A stretch of DNA of 14,780 nucleotides from a bacterium (GTDB lineage Bacteria; Babelota; Babeliae; Babelales; RVW-14), in NCBI GenBank assembly GCA_030432505.1, contig JAUIHA010000005.1, forward strand, positions 1 through 14,780. The letters run 5' to 3'. Below, piece after piece: positions 1 through 6,866 of the stretch. The position numbers were made by a program, and so were the translations under genes. The notes below the pieces were generated by a model, which worked only from the letters and a program-made list of their open reading frames with translations, searched no databases and was not told where the DNA came from. Every line of letters begins with the position of its first letter. The stretch's first letter is position 1.

Positions 1-150
1 TTTAATGAGTTAGCTAGACGTCTTAACGCTAGCCCAACCCACGTTGCAAAAATTCAGAGAGGTGAGGCAAATTTGACGCTTGCTAGTATTGCTCGTATTT
101 TTGCATTACTTGGGCAGACTCCTCATTTAGTATTTCGTGATCAAAACTAA
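1..150 (+). CDS. XRE-type helix-turn-helix protein, C-terminal part (5' end outside window)
   Basis: The first 49 codons of the window are open in frame 1 and end at TAA (148-150). They read as the second half of a Cro/CI (HTH_3) domain: FNELARRLNASPTHVAKIQ, then RGEANLTLASIARIFALLG, the classic recognition-helix, linker and helix 4-5 pattern, with a short tail ending FRDQN. Proteins of this type are DNA-binding repressors and often the antitoxin or regulator of toxin-antitoxin operons. The next gene, a nucleotidyltransferase antitoxin, starts 26 bp downstream on the same strand, so the two are probably co-transcribed and this protein may control the operon. The start codon and N-terminus lie outside the window. 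It could equally be a HigA-like antitoxin whose own toxin lies upstream, which cannot be seen here. Confidence 0.8.
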   Translation, partial: FNELARRLNASPTHVAKIQRGEANLTLASIARIFALLGQTPHLVFRDQN

Positions 151-176
151 TATTGTTTGCTTTTATTAGGAGTGTT

Positions 177-473
177 ATGAATTCTCTACAAAAAGATGAA
201 ATAATTTCTTTTCTAAAGTCTAATAAAATGAAACTAAAAGAAGATTTTGGAATAGAAAAAATAGCATTATTTGGTTCTTATGCTCGTGATGAGGCGACAG
301 ATACGAGTGATATTGATCTACTTATAGAGATGGATACAGTTTCTTTTCGAAATAGAATGGCATTAAAAAGATTCTTAGAAAGACATTTTAAGAAAAAGGT
401 TGATATAAGCTATTTCGATAGTGTGAGAACTTTTATTTGGCGTTCTATTCAAGAGGATTTGGTGTATGCCTAG
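177..473 (+). CDS. mntA: MntA-like minimal nucleotidyltransferase antitoxin
   Basis: This is a 98-aa protein of the DNA polymerase beta-like minimal nucleotidyltransferase family. It carries the glycine-serine motif FGSYARDEA (residues 32-40) and the metal-binding SDIDLLIE (44-51, Asp45 and Asp47), with a third acidic residue in KKVDIS (Asp76), so the catalytic triad looks complete. In characterised MntA/HepT modules this enzyme AMPylates, and so silences, a HEPN ribonuclease toxin encoded just downstream. The frame stays open upstream to a TTG at 153, but I chose ATG 177 because TTAGGAG lies 4-5 nt before it and family members start close to this point. The gene follows the HTH gene by 26 bp. 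Its stop codon overlaps a second ATG (466) where the toxin should begin, but the toxin is missing, so this appears to be an orphan antitoxin. Confidence 0.85.
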   Translation: MNSLQKDEIISFLKSNKMKLKEDFGIEKIALFGSYARDEATDTSDIDLLIEMDTVSFRNRMALKRFLERHFKKKVDISYFDSVRTFIWRSIQEDLVYA

Positions 474-510
474 TAAAAAACATTTGTGCTTAAAATTTTT
501 ACCTTCATAA
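466..510 (+). pseudogene. hepT: Remnant start of a HEPN toxin (HepT/DUF86-like)
   Basis: An ATG at 466 overlaps the last 8 bases of the nucleotidyltransferase gene, the arrangement typical of translationally coupled MntA-HepT pairs. The frame reads MPSKKHLCLKFLPS and stops at 508-510. The opening MPSKKH resembles the usual start of HepT/DUF86 proteins from memory; what follows does not. The RX4HXY ribonuclease motif and the rest of a HEPN domain (normally about 110-140 aa) are not found downstream. I infer that the toxin gene was lost or replaced by the repeat-rich block that starts around 518. The match is only about six codons, so this call rests mainly on gene order and overlap. Confidence 0.4.
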
Positions 511-517
511 CAAACTC

Positions 518-967
518 TATTTTCCCTTTTCGTAGGGGACTGGGGCAAGCCCCCTACAACCCGTGCCCCAAGGGTGACGCCCCCTGGACGACGTAAACCC
601 CTTCGGGGTTCTTCGCATATCACAAAGCTTCAAGATATATTTCTGATTGCTTGATCCGGCCGGCCTTCAAACATATGATTTTTGCAAAATCATAAGCTCG
701 GCTTATCGGCCTAGCGCGATTAGCACACAATCTACATTATTTTATGGCGCATTCCGAGCCGCCTGTCCGTCGTAGCAACGCAGGCGTAGGCTGATGTGAG
801 AAGTATACGAAGTATCTTCGAATTAGGTGAGTTATGCGCAATTTTGCGCCATCCAACCCTTCGACAAGCCCCGTATGATCGAGATAATTTATTGTGCAGG
901 CCTGTGCGCCATAGCCACCTGGGCGTCGGTGTAGGGGTTGCCCCATCCCCCTGCGAAAAAAGAAATA
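518..967. repeat. Non-coding ~450-bp block with imperfect terminal inverted repeats (MITE-like or dispersed repeat)
   Basis: This stretch is richer in GC than its surroundings and holds no convincing gene. Its ends are inverted copies of each other: 518-558 (TATTTTCCC, TTTTCG, AGGGG, TGGGGCA, CCCCTACA) matches the reverse complement of 930-967 (TATTTC, TTTTTTCG, AGGGGG, TGGGGCA, CCCCTACA) with few mismatches and a small gap. Each end can also fold on itself (GTAGGGG with CCCCTAC at the left end). Inside are further hairpins: 596-610 (AACCCC-TTC-GGGGTT), 675-693 (ATGATTTT/AAAATCAT), 692-706 (ATAAGC-TCG-GCTTAT) and about 836-849 (GCGCAA/TTGCGC). No transposase and no clear target-site duplication are visible. 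It may be a non-autonomous mobile element, a dispersed repeat, or a structured RNA locus. It sits where the HEPN toxin gene should be. Confidence 0.55.
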
Positions 968-995
968 AAGTTAGTATAAAATTAAAATTTTGAAG

Positions 996-1025
996 AAAAA
1001 ATATTGTTCTAAACCAATATTTTTT
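996..1025. terminator. A/T-rich hairpin, possible bidirectional terminator
   Basis: An 11-bp perfect inverted repeat (AAAAAATATTG / CAATATTTTTT) with an 8-nt loop lies between the repeat block and fabG. The 3' arm supplies a T run on the plus strand and the A run does the same on the minus strand. The low GC of the stem makes it a weak terminator at best. It would isolate the fab cluster from the upstream toxin-antitoxin remnant. The rest of 1026-1121 shows no clear feature; a TTGAAC at 1042-1047 has no good -10 partner. Confidence 0.4.
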
Positions 1026-1121
1026 CCTAAAACAACATTTGTTGAACGGTATAAAATCAGGTATTGTAGAGCGTAATAAAATAATAAAACAGTCATTTGT
1101 AATAAATTAAAAAGTAACATT

Positions 1122-1871
1122 ATGCAAAACAACAATTTTCAACAAAAAGTATCTCTAGTTACCGGTGGTCTACAAGGCATTGGTAACGCAATTGCAAAAA
1201 CATTACAAAAACGTGGTGATCACATATACATTTTTGACTACATTGAAAAAAATGATGATCGCGTAAAATCGCTCCAGGAGCAAGGTTTCGAGTATGTGCG
1301 TGTTGATGTTTCAAGCGTTGAATCCATTGAAAATGGCTTTGCACAATTACCAGAACGTATTGACGTTGTTGTCAACAATGCCGGTATTACCAAAGATGGT
1401 TTAGCTGTGCGTTTAAAAGAACCTGACTGGGATCATGTCCTTAATGTGAATCTCAAGGGTTCTTTTTTTATTGCCCAACATGCAATCAAGCGTATGATGC
1501 GCAATAAAATTGCACAGCCAGCAGATGCACGCGGGTACATCATAAATATGAGTTCAATTGTTGCATTGTCTGGTAATCCCGGACAAGTGAATTACGTTGC
1601 CAGCAAAGCAGGGCTGTGTGGTGTAACCAAAACACTTGCGCACGAGTATGCGGGTAAAAATATTTTGGTAAATGCTATTGCTCCAGGATTCATTCAAACA
1701 CCAATGACGGATAAACTTCCTGAGCGAGTAAAAGATATTGCACTCAGCCGCATTGCACTTAAGCGTTTTGGTACATCTGAAGATGTTGCAAATCTTATTG
1801 CATTTCTTTCATCAGGAAGCGCTGACTACATAACAGGGCAAACCATTGAAGTGACTGGTGGTATGCAGTAG
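1122..1871 (+). CDS. fabG: 3-oxoacyl-[acyl-carrier-protein] reductase (FabG-type SDR)
   Basis: This 249-aa short-chain dehydrogenase/reductase has normal FabG length. It should reduce 3-oxoacyl-ACP to 3-hydroxyacyl-ACP in the type II fatty-acid elongation cycle in the cytoplasm. The cofactor loop TGGLQGIG is at residues 14-21 and NNAG at 85-88. The catalytic residues line up as Asn110, Ser145, Tyr158 and Lys162 (NYVASKAG), with APGFIQTPMT after them and the C-terminal TGQTIEVTGGM typical of FabG. An Asp at position 39, at the end of the second beta strand (YIFDY), is a feature more often linked to NADH than NADPH preference in SDRs, so cofactor use may differ from E. coli FabG. The nearness of acpP and fabF supports FabG over other SDRs. 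The ribosome-binding site is weak (AAAAAGTAACATT before ATG). No convincing promoter was found. Confidence 0.93.
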   Translation: MQNNNFQQKVSLVTGGLQGIGNAIAKTLQKRGDHIYIFDYIEKNDDRVKSLQEQGFEYVRVDVSSVESIENGFAQLPERIDVVVNNAGITKDGLAVRLKEPDWDHVLNVNLKGSFFIAQHAIKRMMRNKIAQPADARGYIINMSSIVALSGNPGQVNYVASKAGLCGVTKTLAHEYAGKNILVNAIAPGFIQTPMTDKLPERVKDIALSRIALKRFGTSEDVANLIAFLSSGSADYITGQTIEVTGGMQ

Positions 1872-1918
1872 AATAAAACAATGGGTTCGCAAAAATAATT
1901 TTCCGAGGGGGGAAGGGA

Positions 1919-3349
1919 ATGAAGAGTCGATACTATTCAGTTTTTTTTGTTATAGCATTATTTTTTGTTGCTAAAAATAGTTATGCAAATGCTCCTTCTT
2001 CTAATGAAACACTGAGCCAGAAATCATCATTACTTGTTGATGCGCTTACAATGTTTAACCAAAAACTCAAGATGCTTTCTACGATTCTTGGCAAAAGTCT
2101 TACGAACCTTTCCCGGTTAGGTAAAAAAGCTCGAACAATAGATAGTTCCATAACCACTGATAAAATTTTTGCAACGAAAGAAACTGATAAAATAGTTAGT
2201 TTTGCTTTAAAAGAAAACAGCGCTGAATCAAAACAATGGAAAAAGGTATTTATATTAACACAAGAATCAATTCAGCAACTTCCCGAAGCAACGATTAGAA
2301 GCTTGTTTCCAAACTTGGAAGCTGAAACGGTAATACATTTCATAGAAAAGTTTGCTTCCAAGATTAAAAAGGAAAATTTTAGGTGGGCATACAAGGATCT
2401 TTCTATGTGTGCGTGCGGTAGTTTTGAAGTTCCTGAGCGAATTATGATTTCACTCATGCAAGCAGATAAGATTGCCGGAAGATATAGAAATAAAGATGAG
2501 GAAATTGTTCATGTGTCACTAGGAGCAGGAGCTTTACTCCAGGGATATATGCTTGTAGATGCATTGCTTGCATGTGGTTATAACAAGATAACATTTTGTG
2601 CAATTGATCCTATTACCAATACAACAGCAGATCAGGATCGGAATCCGATTACTGCATTTTCTGACCTTGTTAAAGAAGAACACAAGGATGCTAAAGTGGT
2701 GTTGAAGCATTACAACTATATGCATAATTATCTTGATGCTGTTCAGACAGGAATGGGCAAAAAGGCGCAGAGCTTTGATCTCATTGATATTGGAGGCCAT
2801 GTGGTTCAAGATGCTTTTGTATTTTATCATAATGGCAACATCATCGTGAAGGAAGAGTTTGTAGAGACTCAAGGAGATCTTGAGAAACTCAATACAAGAA
2901 ATTATTTTGTTATAAAAATTGCTAGTGCAGCTAAATTTCATATTTTTCTTTTGCATAAAGATCCTTGGATTCAGGTCATTCAACGGGGAACTCGAGATGA
3001 TAAACCAAAAAATAAAACCGCTTGGGACAACATGTATAACAAATTGTTGCCGTTGAATAATTATTTGGCTCCCAAAAAACTTCTGGAAAATATTTTTGCA
3101 GCTAAAGATAAATTTGCTTTACGAGACGAATCTCAACTCGGAAATTGGTGGAAGTCAAAGACGCTTAAAGAGAAAGATGAATGGCGATTTTTAGTTGAAT
3201 GCTATAGTCATGCGTATCTAGATTTTGCACGTCTTATTGACACAGCAAAAAAAGATCATGAGCCGATAATTTTTGAGGGAGACAATAATCTCATAACGGT
3301 TCACAAAAATGGACAGCTTTTTTACGATTTAGAAAAGACATTGGTATAG
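1919..3349 (+). CDS. Predicted exported protein with Rossmann/methyltransferase-like motif, function unknown
   Basis: I do not recognise this 476-aa protein. Residues 1-25 look like a Sec signal peptide: MKSRYY, then a hydrophobic stretch to about 18, with possible cleavage near SYANA/P. A helical region of about 170 residues follows. A CACGSFEVPE segment comes at 164-173, then a glycine-rich turn VSLGAGALLQGY (199-210) and, 20 residues on, CAIDP (227-231). This pattern of beta strand, Gly-rich loop, helix, and beta strand ending in Asp230 resembles the SAM-binding half of a class I methyltransferase, and SFDLIDIGG (285-293) could be the later strand; this is inference only. The start has a very strong purine-rich ribosome-binding site (GAGGGGGGAAGGG, 1905-1917), 47 bp after fabG with no terminator between, so read-through from fabG is likely. 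Its place inside the fab cluster, where fabG is usually followed by acpP, is unusual. Confidence 0.75.
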   Translation: MKSRYYSVFFVIALFFVAKNSYANAPSSNETLSQKSSLLVDALTMFNQKLKMLSTILGKSLTNLSRLGKKARTIDSSITTDKIFATKETDKIVSFALKENSAESKQWKKVFILTQESIQQLPEATIRSLFPNLEAETVIHFIEKFASKIKKENFRWAYKDLSMCACGSFEVPERIMISLMQADKIAGRYRNKDEEIVHVSLGAGALLQGYMLVDALLACGYNKITFCAIDPITNTTADQDRNPITAFSDLVKEEHKDAKVVLKHYNYMHNYLDAVQTGMGKKAQSFDLIDIGGHVVQDAFVFYHNGNIIVKEEFVETQGDLEKLNTRNYFVIKIASAAKFHIFLLHKDPWIQVIQRGTRDDKPKNKTAWDNMYNKLLPLNNYLAPKKLLENIFAAKDKFALRDESQLGNWWKSKTLKEKDEWRFLVECYSHAYLDFARLIDTAKKDHEPIIFEGDNNLITVHKNGQLFYDLEKTLV

Positions 3350-3414
3350 CAAATTTTTTTATTTTCGCTATTCTAAGATTTCCGTTTTGAATAAGGAATG
3401 ACACTTCCGATTGA

Positions 3415-3825
<411 letters not shown>

Positions 3826-3847
3826 TCTAAACACGTTTGAGTAAAAC

Positions 3848-5113
3848 ATGGCATCAAAACATCGCGTTGCAATTACCGGCATAGGGCTGGTTACACCCGT
3901 TGGATTAACAACACAAGAAACATGGCAAGCACTATGTGAAGGGCGCTCAGGAACATCCTACCTGCAGCATCCGGATATTGACAGTTATCTCTACAAAGCG
4001 GTAGGGCACGTAACTGGCGAACAAGAACGGCTTGATGCCATTGTTGATAAAAAAATTCAACGTAAAACAGACCGCTTCATTCACCTTGGACTCATGGCTG
4101 CACATGAAGCCATGGAAGATGCTGGTCTTTCAAAAGAATTTCCTGAAAATAGAGAACGCTTTGGTTCTCTTGTTGGTGTTGGTATTGGTGGGCTTGGCAT
4201 TGTTGGTGAAACAGCAACAAATTTGCAAAACCGTGGACCAAAAGGAGTTTCACCATTTTCAATTCCTAAAGCAATTAATAACATGGCGCCAAACTGGCTT
4301 TCAATGGCATGGAATTTGCAGGGCCCAACTGCCGCACTCACCAGTGCATGTTCATCAGGAGCTGATGCGTTTGGTCATGCATTTCGTATGATTCGTGATG
4401 GCTATGCAGATTATATGCTTACCGGTGGAACAGAAGCCTGTTCATTACCAATAGCACTTGTTTCATTTGGCAACATGCGTGCGCTTTCTGCATGGCAGGG
4501 TGATGCAAAAAAAGCGTCACGTCCGTTTGATGCAGACCGTACCGGTTTTGTACTTGCTGAAGGTGCAGGAATCCTGCTTCTTGAGCGGTATGATCTAGCA
4601 GAAAAGCGTGGTGCAACCATCTATGCGGAAGCGGTTGGCTATGGTGCAACTGCAGATGCACATCACATTACCGCAATGCATCCAGAAGGAATTGGTGCAA
4701 GCAGGGCGTTTGCACAAGCATTTGATGATGCTGGCATTGACCGTAGTGAAATTGGCTACGTGAATGCACACGGTACTGGAACGCCAATGAATGATGCCGT
4801 AGAAACAACGGTGCTCAAAAAAGTGTTTGGAGAGCACATTGATCCAAGCAACGATGACCATATTTTGGTAAGTAGTACTAAGTCTATGACGGGACACATG
4901 ATTGGTGCCACAGGTGGCGCAGAAATTGCATTTACCGCGCTTGCATTAAAACATCAGCTTGTACCGCCAACTATCAATCTTGATACGCCAGATCCTGCGT
5001 GCGACTTGGATTATGTGCCGCATAAGGCACGTCAAAAAACAATGACACATGCCGCAACCAGTTCATTTGGTTTTGGTGGTGGTAATGCCGTTGTTGTTTT
5101 GAAAAAGGTGTAA
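3848..5113 (+). CDS. fabF: 3-oxoacyl-[acyl-carrier-protein] synthase II (beta-ketoacyl-ACP synthase)
   Basis: This 421-aa condensing enzyme is slightly longer than the usual 410-415 aa. It extends acyl-ACP by two carbons with malonyl-ACP. The active site is complete: Cys168 in LTSACSSGADAFGHA, His308 in VNAHGTGTPMND, Lys345 and His350 in SSTKSMTGHMIGATGG, and the gating Gly-Phe loop SSFGFGGGNAVVVL (405-418). The Cys-His-His triad identifies the FabB/FabF class, as opposed to FabH, and the length and neighbours favour FabF. The N-terminal HRVAITGIGLVTPVG is typical. The gene follows acpP closely with only a weak ribosome-binding site (TTGAG), which suggests translation within an acpP-fabF operon. 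No strong terminator follows, though the palindromic repeat at 5178 lies 65 bp downstream. Confidence 0.96.
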   Translation: MASKHRVAITGIGLVTPVGLTTQETWQALCEGRSGTSYLQHPDIDSYLYKAVGHVTGEQERLDAIVDKKIQRKTDRFIHLGLMAAHEAMEDAGLSKEFPENRERFGSLVGVGIGGLGIVGETATNLQNRGPKGVSPFSIPKAINNMAPNWLSMAWNLQGPTAALTSACSSGADAFGHAFRMIRDGYADYMLTGGTEACSLPIALVSFGNMRALSAWQGDAKKASRPFDADRTGFVLAEGAGILLLERYDLAEKRGATIYAEAVGYGATADAHHITAMHPEGIGASRAFAQAFDDAGIDRSEIGYVNAHGTGTPMNDAVETTVLKKVFGEHIDPSNDDHILVSSTKSMTGHMIGATGGAEIAFTALALKHQLVPPTINLDTPDPACDLDYVPHKARQKTMTHAATSSFGFGGGNAVVVLKKV

Positions 5114-5177
5114 AAAACTAGTACTTTTGGTTTATATGTAAACTTTGTTCTATGTTTTAAACGCTTTCTCATTATGA

Positions 5178-5206
5178 TGTCACCCCGGACTCCGATCCGG
5201 GGTCCA
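5178..5206. repeat. Short copy of the dispersed palindromic repeat
   Basis: TGTCACCCCGGACTCCGATC followed by CGGGGTCCA forms a GC-rich inverted repeat (CCCCGGA/TCCGGGG). It shares the TGTCA...GACTCCGATC...TCCA pattern with the element at 3415-3499 read on the other strand. No T run follows, so it is probably a repeat more than a terminator. The rest of 5114-5266 shows nothing else I can name. Confidence 0.6.
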
Positions 5207-5266
5207 AATATGTTTCCTCTAATCCTGTTTCTGACAATCCCTAAATTATCGAATTTACGTTGAACA

Positions 5267-5349
5267 AATTAACTCATAAATGACTCTGTGAGTTAATTGT
5301 GAGTTGATTGAGTCGAAAGAAATAAAATAATTGACTCATTCGACTCATT
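5267..5349. promoter_or_regulatory. Operator array of GACTCA/TGAGTT half-sites
   Basis: Two inverted repeats follow each other. The first is a perfect 10-bp pair AATTAACTCA (5267-5276) and TGAGTTAATT (5289-5298) with a 12-bp spacer that itself holds TGACTCT. The second pair is ATTGAGTCGAA (5307-5317) and TTCGACTCATT (5339-5349), with one mismatch. GACTCATT is also repeated directly with a 9-bp period (5333-5340 and 5342-5349), and a GTGAGTTGA lies between. The sites run through the -35 region and spacer of the promoter at 5331-5359, as expected for a repressor, most simply the wHTH regulator encoded next. Confidence 0.65.
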
Positions 5350-5359
5350 TTTGTATCAT
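5331..5359 (+). promoter_or_regulatory. Sigma70-type promoter of the AlbA_2/wHTH regulator gene
   Basis: TTGACT (5331-5336), a 17-bp spacer, then TATCAT (5354-5359): each hexamer matches the consensus at five of six positions. Transcription would begin near 5366, which rules out the upstream in-frame ATG at 5365 and supports translation from 5407 with a leader of about 40 nt. GACTCA half-sites overlap the promoter. Confidence 0.7.
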
Positions 5360-5406
5360 ATCAAATGTTGTTAGTCTTGGGGTATTATAAACAAGTTGGG
5401 TGTTTT

Positions 5407-6774
5407 ATGAGGTATCCAGAACAAGAGTCTTCTTTGCTTGAATTCAAACGAGAATTGCCAAAAAATGAGCAAATTATAAAAACGATAGTTGGGTTTTGTA
5501 ATCAGAAGGGTGGTCGGCTTGTTGTTGGTATTGATAACAATGGTACCATTATTGGATTGAAAGAAGAGCTTATTCAGTCAACACTCGAATATCTTAATAA
5601 ATCAATTTTTGAAGCAACAACTCCGCCTATTATTCCCAAAATTTATTCTCAACGAATTGGGAACAAATCAATTCTGATTATTGAAGTTTCTGCAGGAATG
5701 AATAAGCCATATTTTATTTCTTCTCAAGGTCTTGAAAAAGGTACATACGTACGTCTTGGTAGAAGTACGTTGCGAGCAACAATAGATATCATCGAAGAAT
5801 TAAAGTGGCAAGCACGAGGACGTTCGTTTGATTCCATGCCGGTTTATCAGACAACGCGCAATGATCTTGATATGAAAAAAATACAAACATTCCTTGCTGC
5901 ACGGAAAAAAACACGTAATATTTCAATATCTGATGAAATATTAGCAGCTTATAACATTGAATGTGAAGAGCATTCACATTTGTATCCTACAGTTTCAGGT
6001 ATACTTTGTTTTGGGAAAAAACCAGAAAAATTTTTTTCTGAAGTGATGATTATGTGTAGCCTTTTTTCTGGAATTAAAGGGAGAAAAGCATTAGCGTCTA
6101 AGGATTGTGTAGGTACACTGCCAGAACAATTTTCTCAAGCATATGACTTCGTGATACAACATCTTCAACGTTCATTTGAAATTCGTGGGAAGCGAAGGTA
6201 TGAACAACTTGCGATTCCTGAGGAAGCGATACGTGAAATTATTATGAATGCTGTTGTTCATAGAAATTATCATCTTCAATCACCTATAAAAATAGCTATC
6301 TATGAAAATAGAGTTGAAATTTTTAGTCCAGGTAATTTTGTAGGACCGATGAATGTTGAGAATATAACTCAGGGTCTGACTTATATTCGGAACAATGCGA
6401 TTTGCAAAATTTTTAGAGAACTTGGTTATATTGAAAAACTTGGTTCAGGATTTATTACTGTTTTTGATGCATATGAGAAACGTGGGTTACCGCAACCAAA
6501 AGTTATTGAAGGTGAAAATTATATCAAGTGTATTCTTCCTCGCCCCCAAAAAGATACAAGATTTTTAATGCAAGATGAATCGTTACGTGATGACAGTGAG
6601 CAGTGTATTATTCGACTTTTTGAACGGGGGGGTGATGACATTTCAATTTCAGATATCACTACACTTTGTAGAATTTCTCGTGCAACAGCAGGAAGAAAAT
6701 TAGCGGATCTTATTGATAAGAAAATAATCAAAAGAATTGGAAAAGGACGTGCAACACGATACCGGAAAAACTAA
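5407..6774 (+). CDS. AlbA_2 (Schlafen-like)/HATPase/winged-helix transcriptional regulator
   Basis: This 455-aa protein has the three-part layout of COG2865-type predicted regulators. The N-terminal AlbA_2 domain (about 5-135) shows ESSLLEFKREL, FCNQKGGRLVVGIDNNG (30-46) and GTYVRLGRSTLRAT (112-125). A GHKL-like ATPase region (HATPase_c_4, about 265-370) has EEAIREIIMNAVVHRNYH with Glu277 and Asn281 as N-box, EIFSPGNF (304-311) as G1-like and EKLGSGF (343-349) as G2-like. The C-terminal winged helix (about 397-455) includes ISDITTLCRISRATAGRKL and a basic tail. Such proteins are thought to bind DNA; their signals are mostly unknown. I start it at ATG 5407 because the promoter places the RNA start near 5366 and family members begin just before the ESxxLEFK motif. 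The half-site array upstream suggests autoregulation. It stands alone between palindromic elements. Confidence 0.88.
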   Translation: MRYPEQESSLLEFKRELPKNEQIIKTIVGFCNQKGGRLVVGIDNNGTIIGLKEELIQSTLEYLNKSIFEATTPPIIPKIYSQRIGNKSILIIEVSAGMNKPYFISSQGLEKGTYVRLGRSTLRATIDIIEELKWQARGRSFDSMPVYQTTRNDLDMKKIQTFLAARKKTRNISISDEILAAYNIECEEHSHLYPTVSGILCFGKKPEKFFSEVMIMCSLFSGIKGRKALASKDCVGTLPEQFSQAYDFVIQHLQRSFEIRGKRRYEQLAIPEEAIREIIMNAVVHRNYHLQSPIKIAIYENRVEIFSPGNFVGPMNVENITQGLTYIRNNAICKIFRELGYIEKLGSGFITVFDAYEKRGLPQPKVIEGENYIKCILPRPQKDTRFLMQDESLRDDSEQCIIRLFERGGDDISISDITTLCRISRATAGRKLADLIDKKIIKRIGKGRATRYRKN

Positions 6775-6807
6775 AAAGCCTACCACAAGATCTTGTGGTA
6801 GGCTTTT
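6774..6807. terminator. Perfect 34-bp palindrome, bidirectional terminator
   Basis: AAAAGCCTACCACAAGA is followed directly by its exact reverse complement TCTTGTGGTAGGCTTTT. Transcribed from either strand it gives a long stem with a GC-rich middle and a U run. It starts at the last base of the regulator's stop codon and lies 59 bp beyond the stop of the converging gene at 6867, so it probably ends both transcripts. Confidence 0.88.
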
Positions 6808-6866
6808 GTTAGCCCCCCCAACCACAGATAATTTATGATTGGGTTTTTGGGTGGGTCGGTGTCTTT

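Noticed and set aside
375..623. 82-aa minus-strand reading frame over the antitoxin end and the repeat element
   Set aside because: It runs antisense to the nucleotidyltransferase and through the inverted repeat; the composition is that of translated repeat DNA and there is no ribosome-binding site.
810..826. loxP-like string (GAAGTATACGAAGTAT)
   Set aside because: Only a partial resemblance, without the 13-8-13 arrangement of a true recombination site and with no recombinase nearby.
737..993. Two short overlapping frames (65 and 69 aa) on opposite strands inside the repeat block
   Set aside because: They mirror the hairpin-rich GC segment, show no family features, and lack ribosome-binding sites.
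2534..2983. 149-aa minus-strand reading frame
   Set aside because: Lies fully within the 476-aa exported-protein gene on the other strand; Cys/Ile/Asn-rich shadow translation without a plausible start site.
4032..4391. 119-aa plus-strand frame inside fabF
   Set aside because: Out-of-frame shadow of a well-conserved condensing enzyme whose active site spans this region.
5365..5406. Upstream ATG giving 14 extra residues to the AlbA_2 regulator
   Set aside because: The predicted transcription start (near 5366) falls at or after this codon, and homologues begin near the ESxxLEFK motif.
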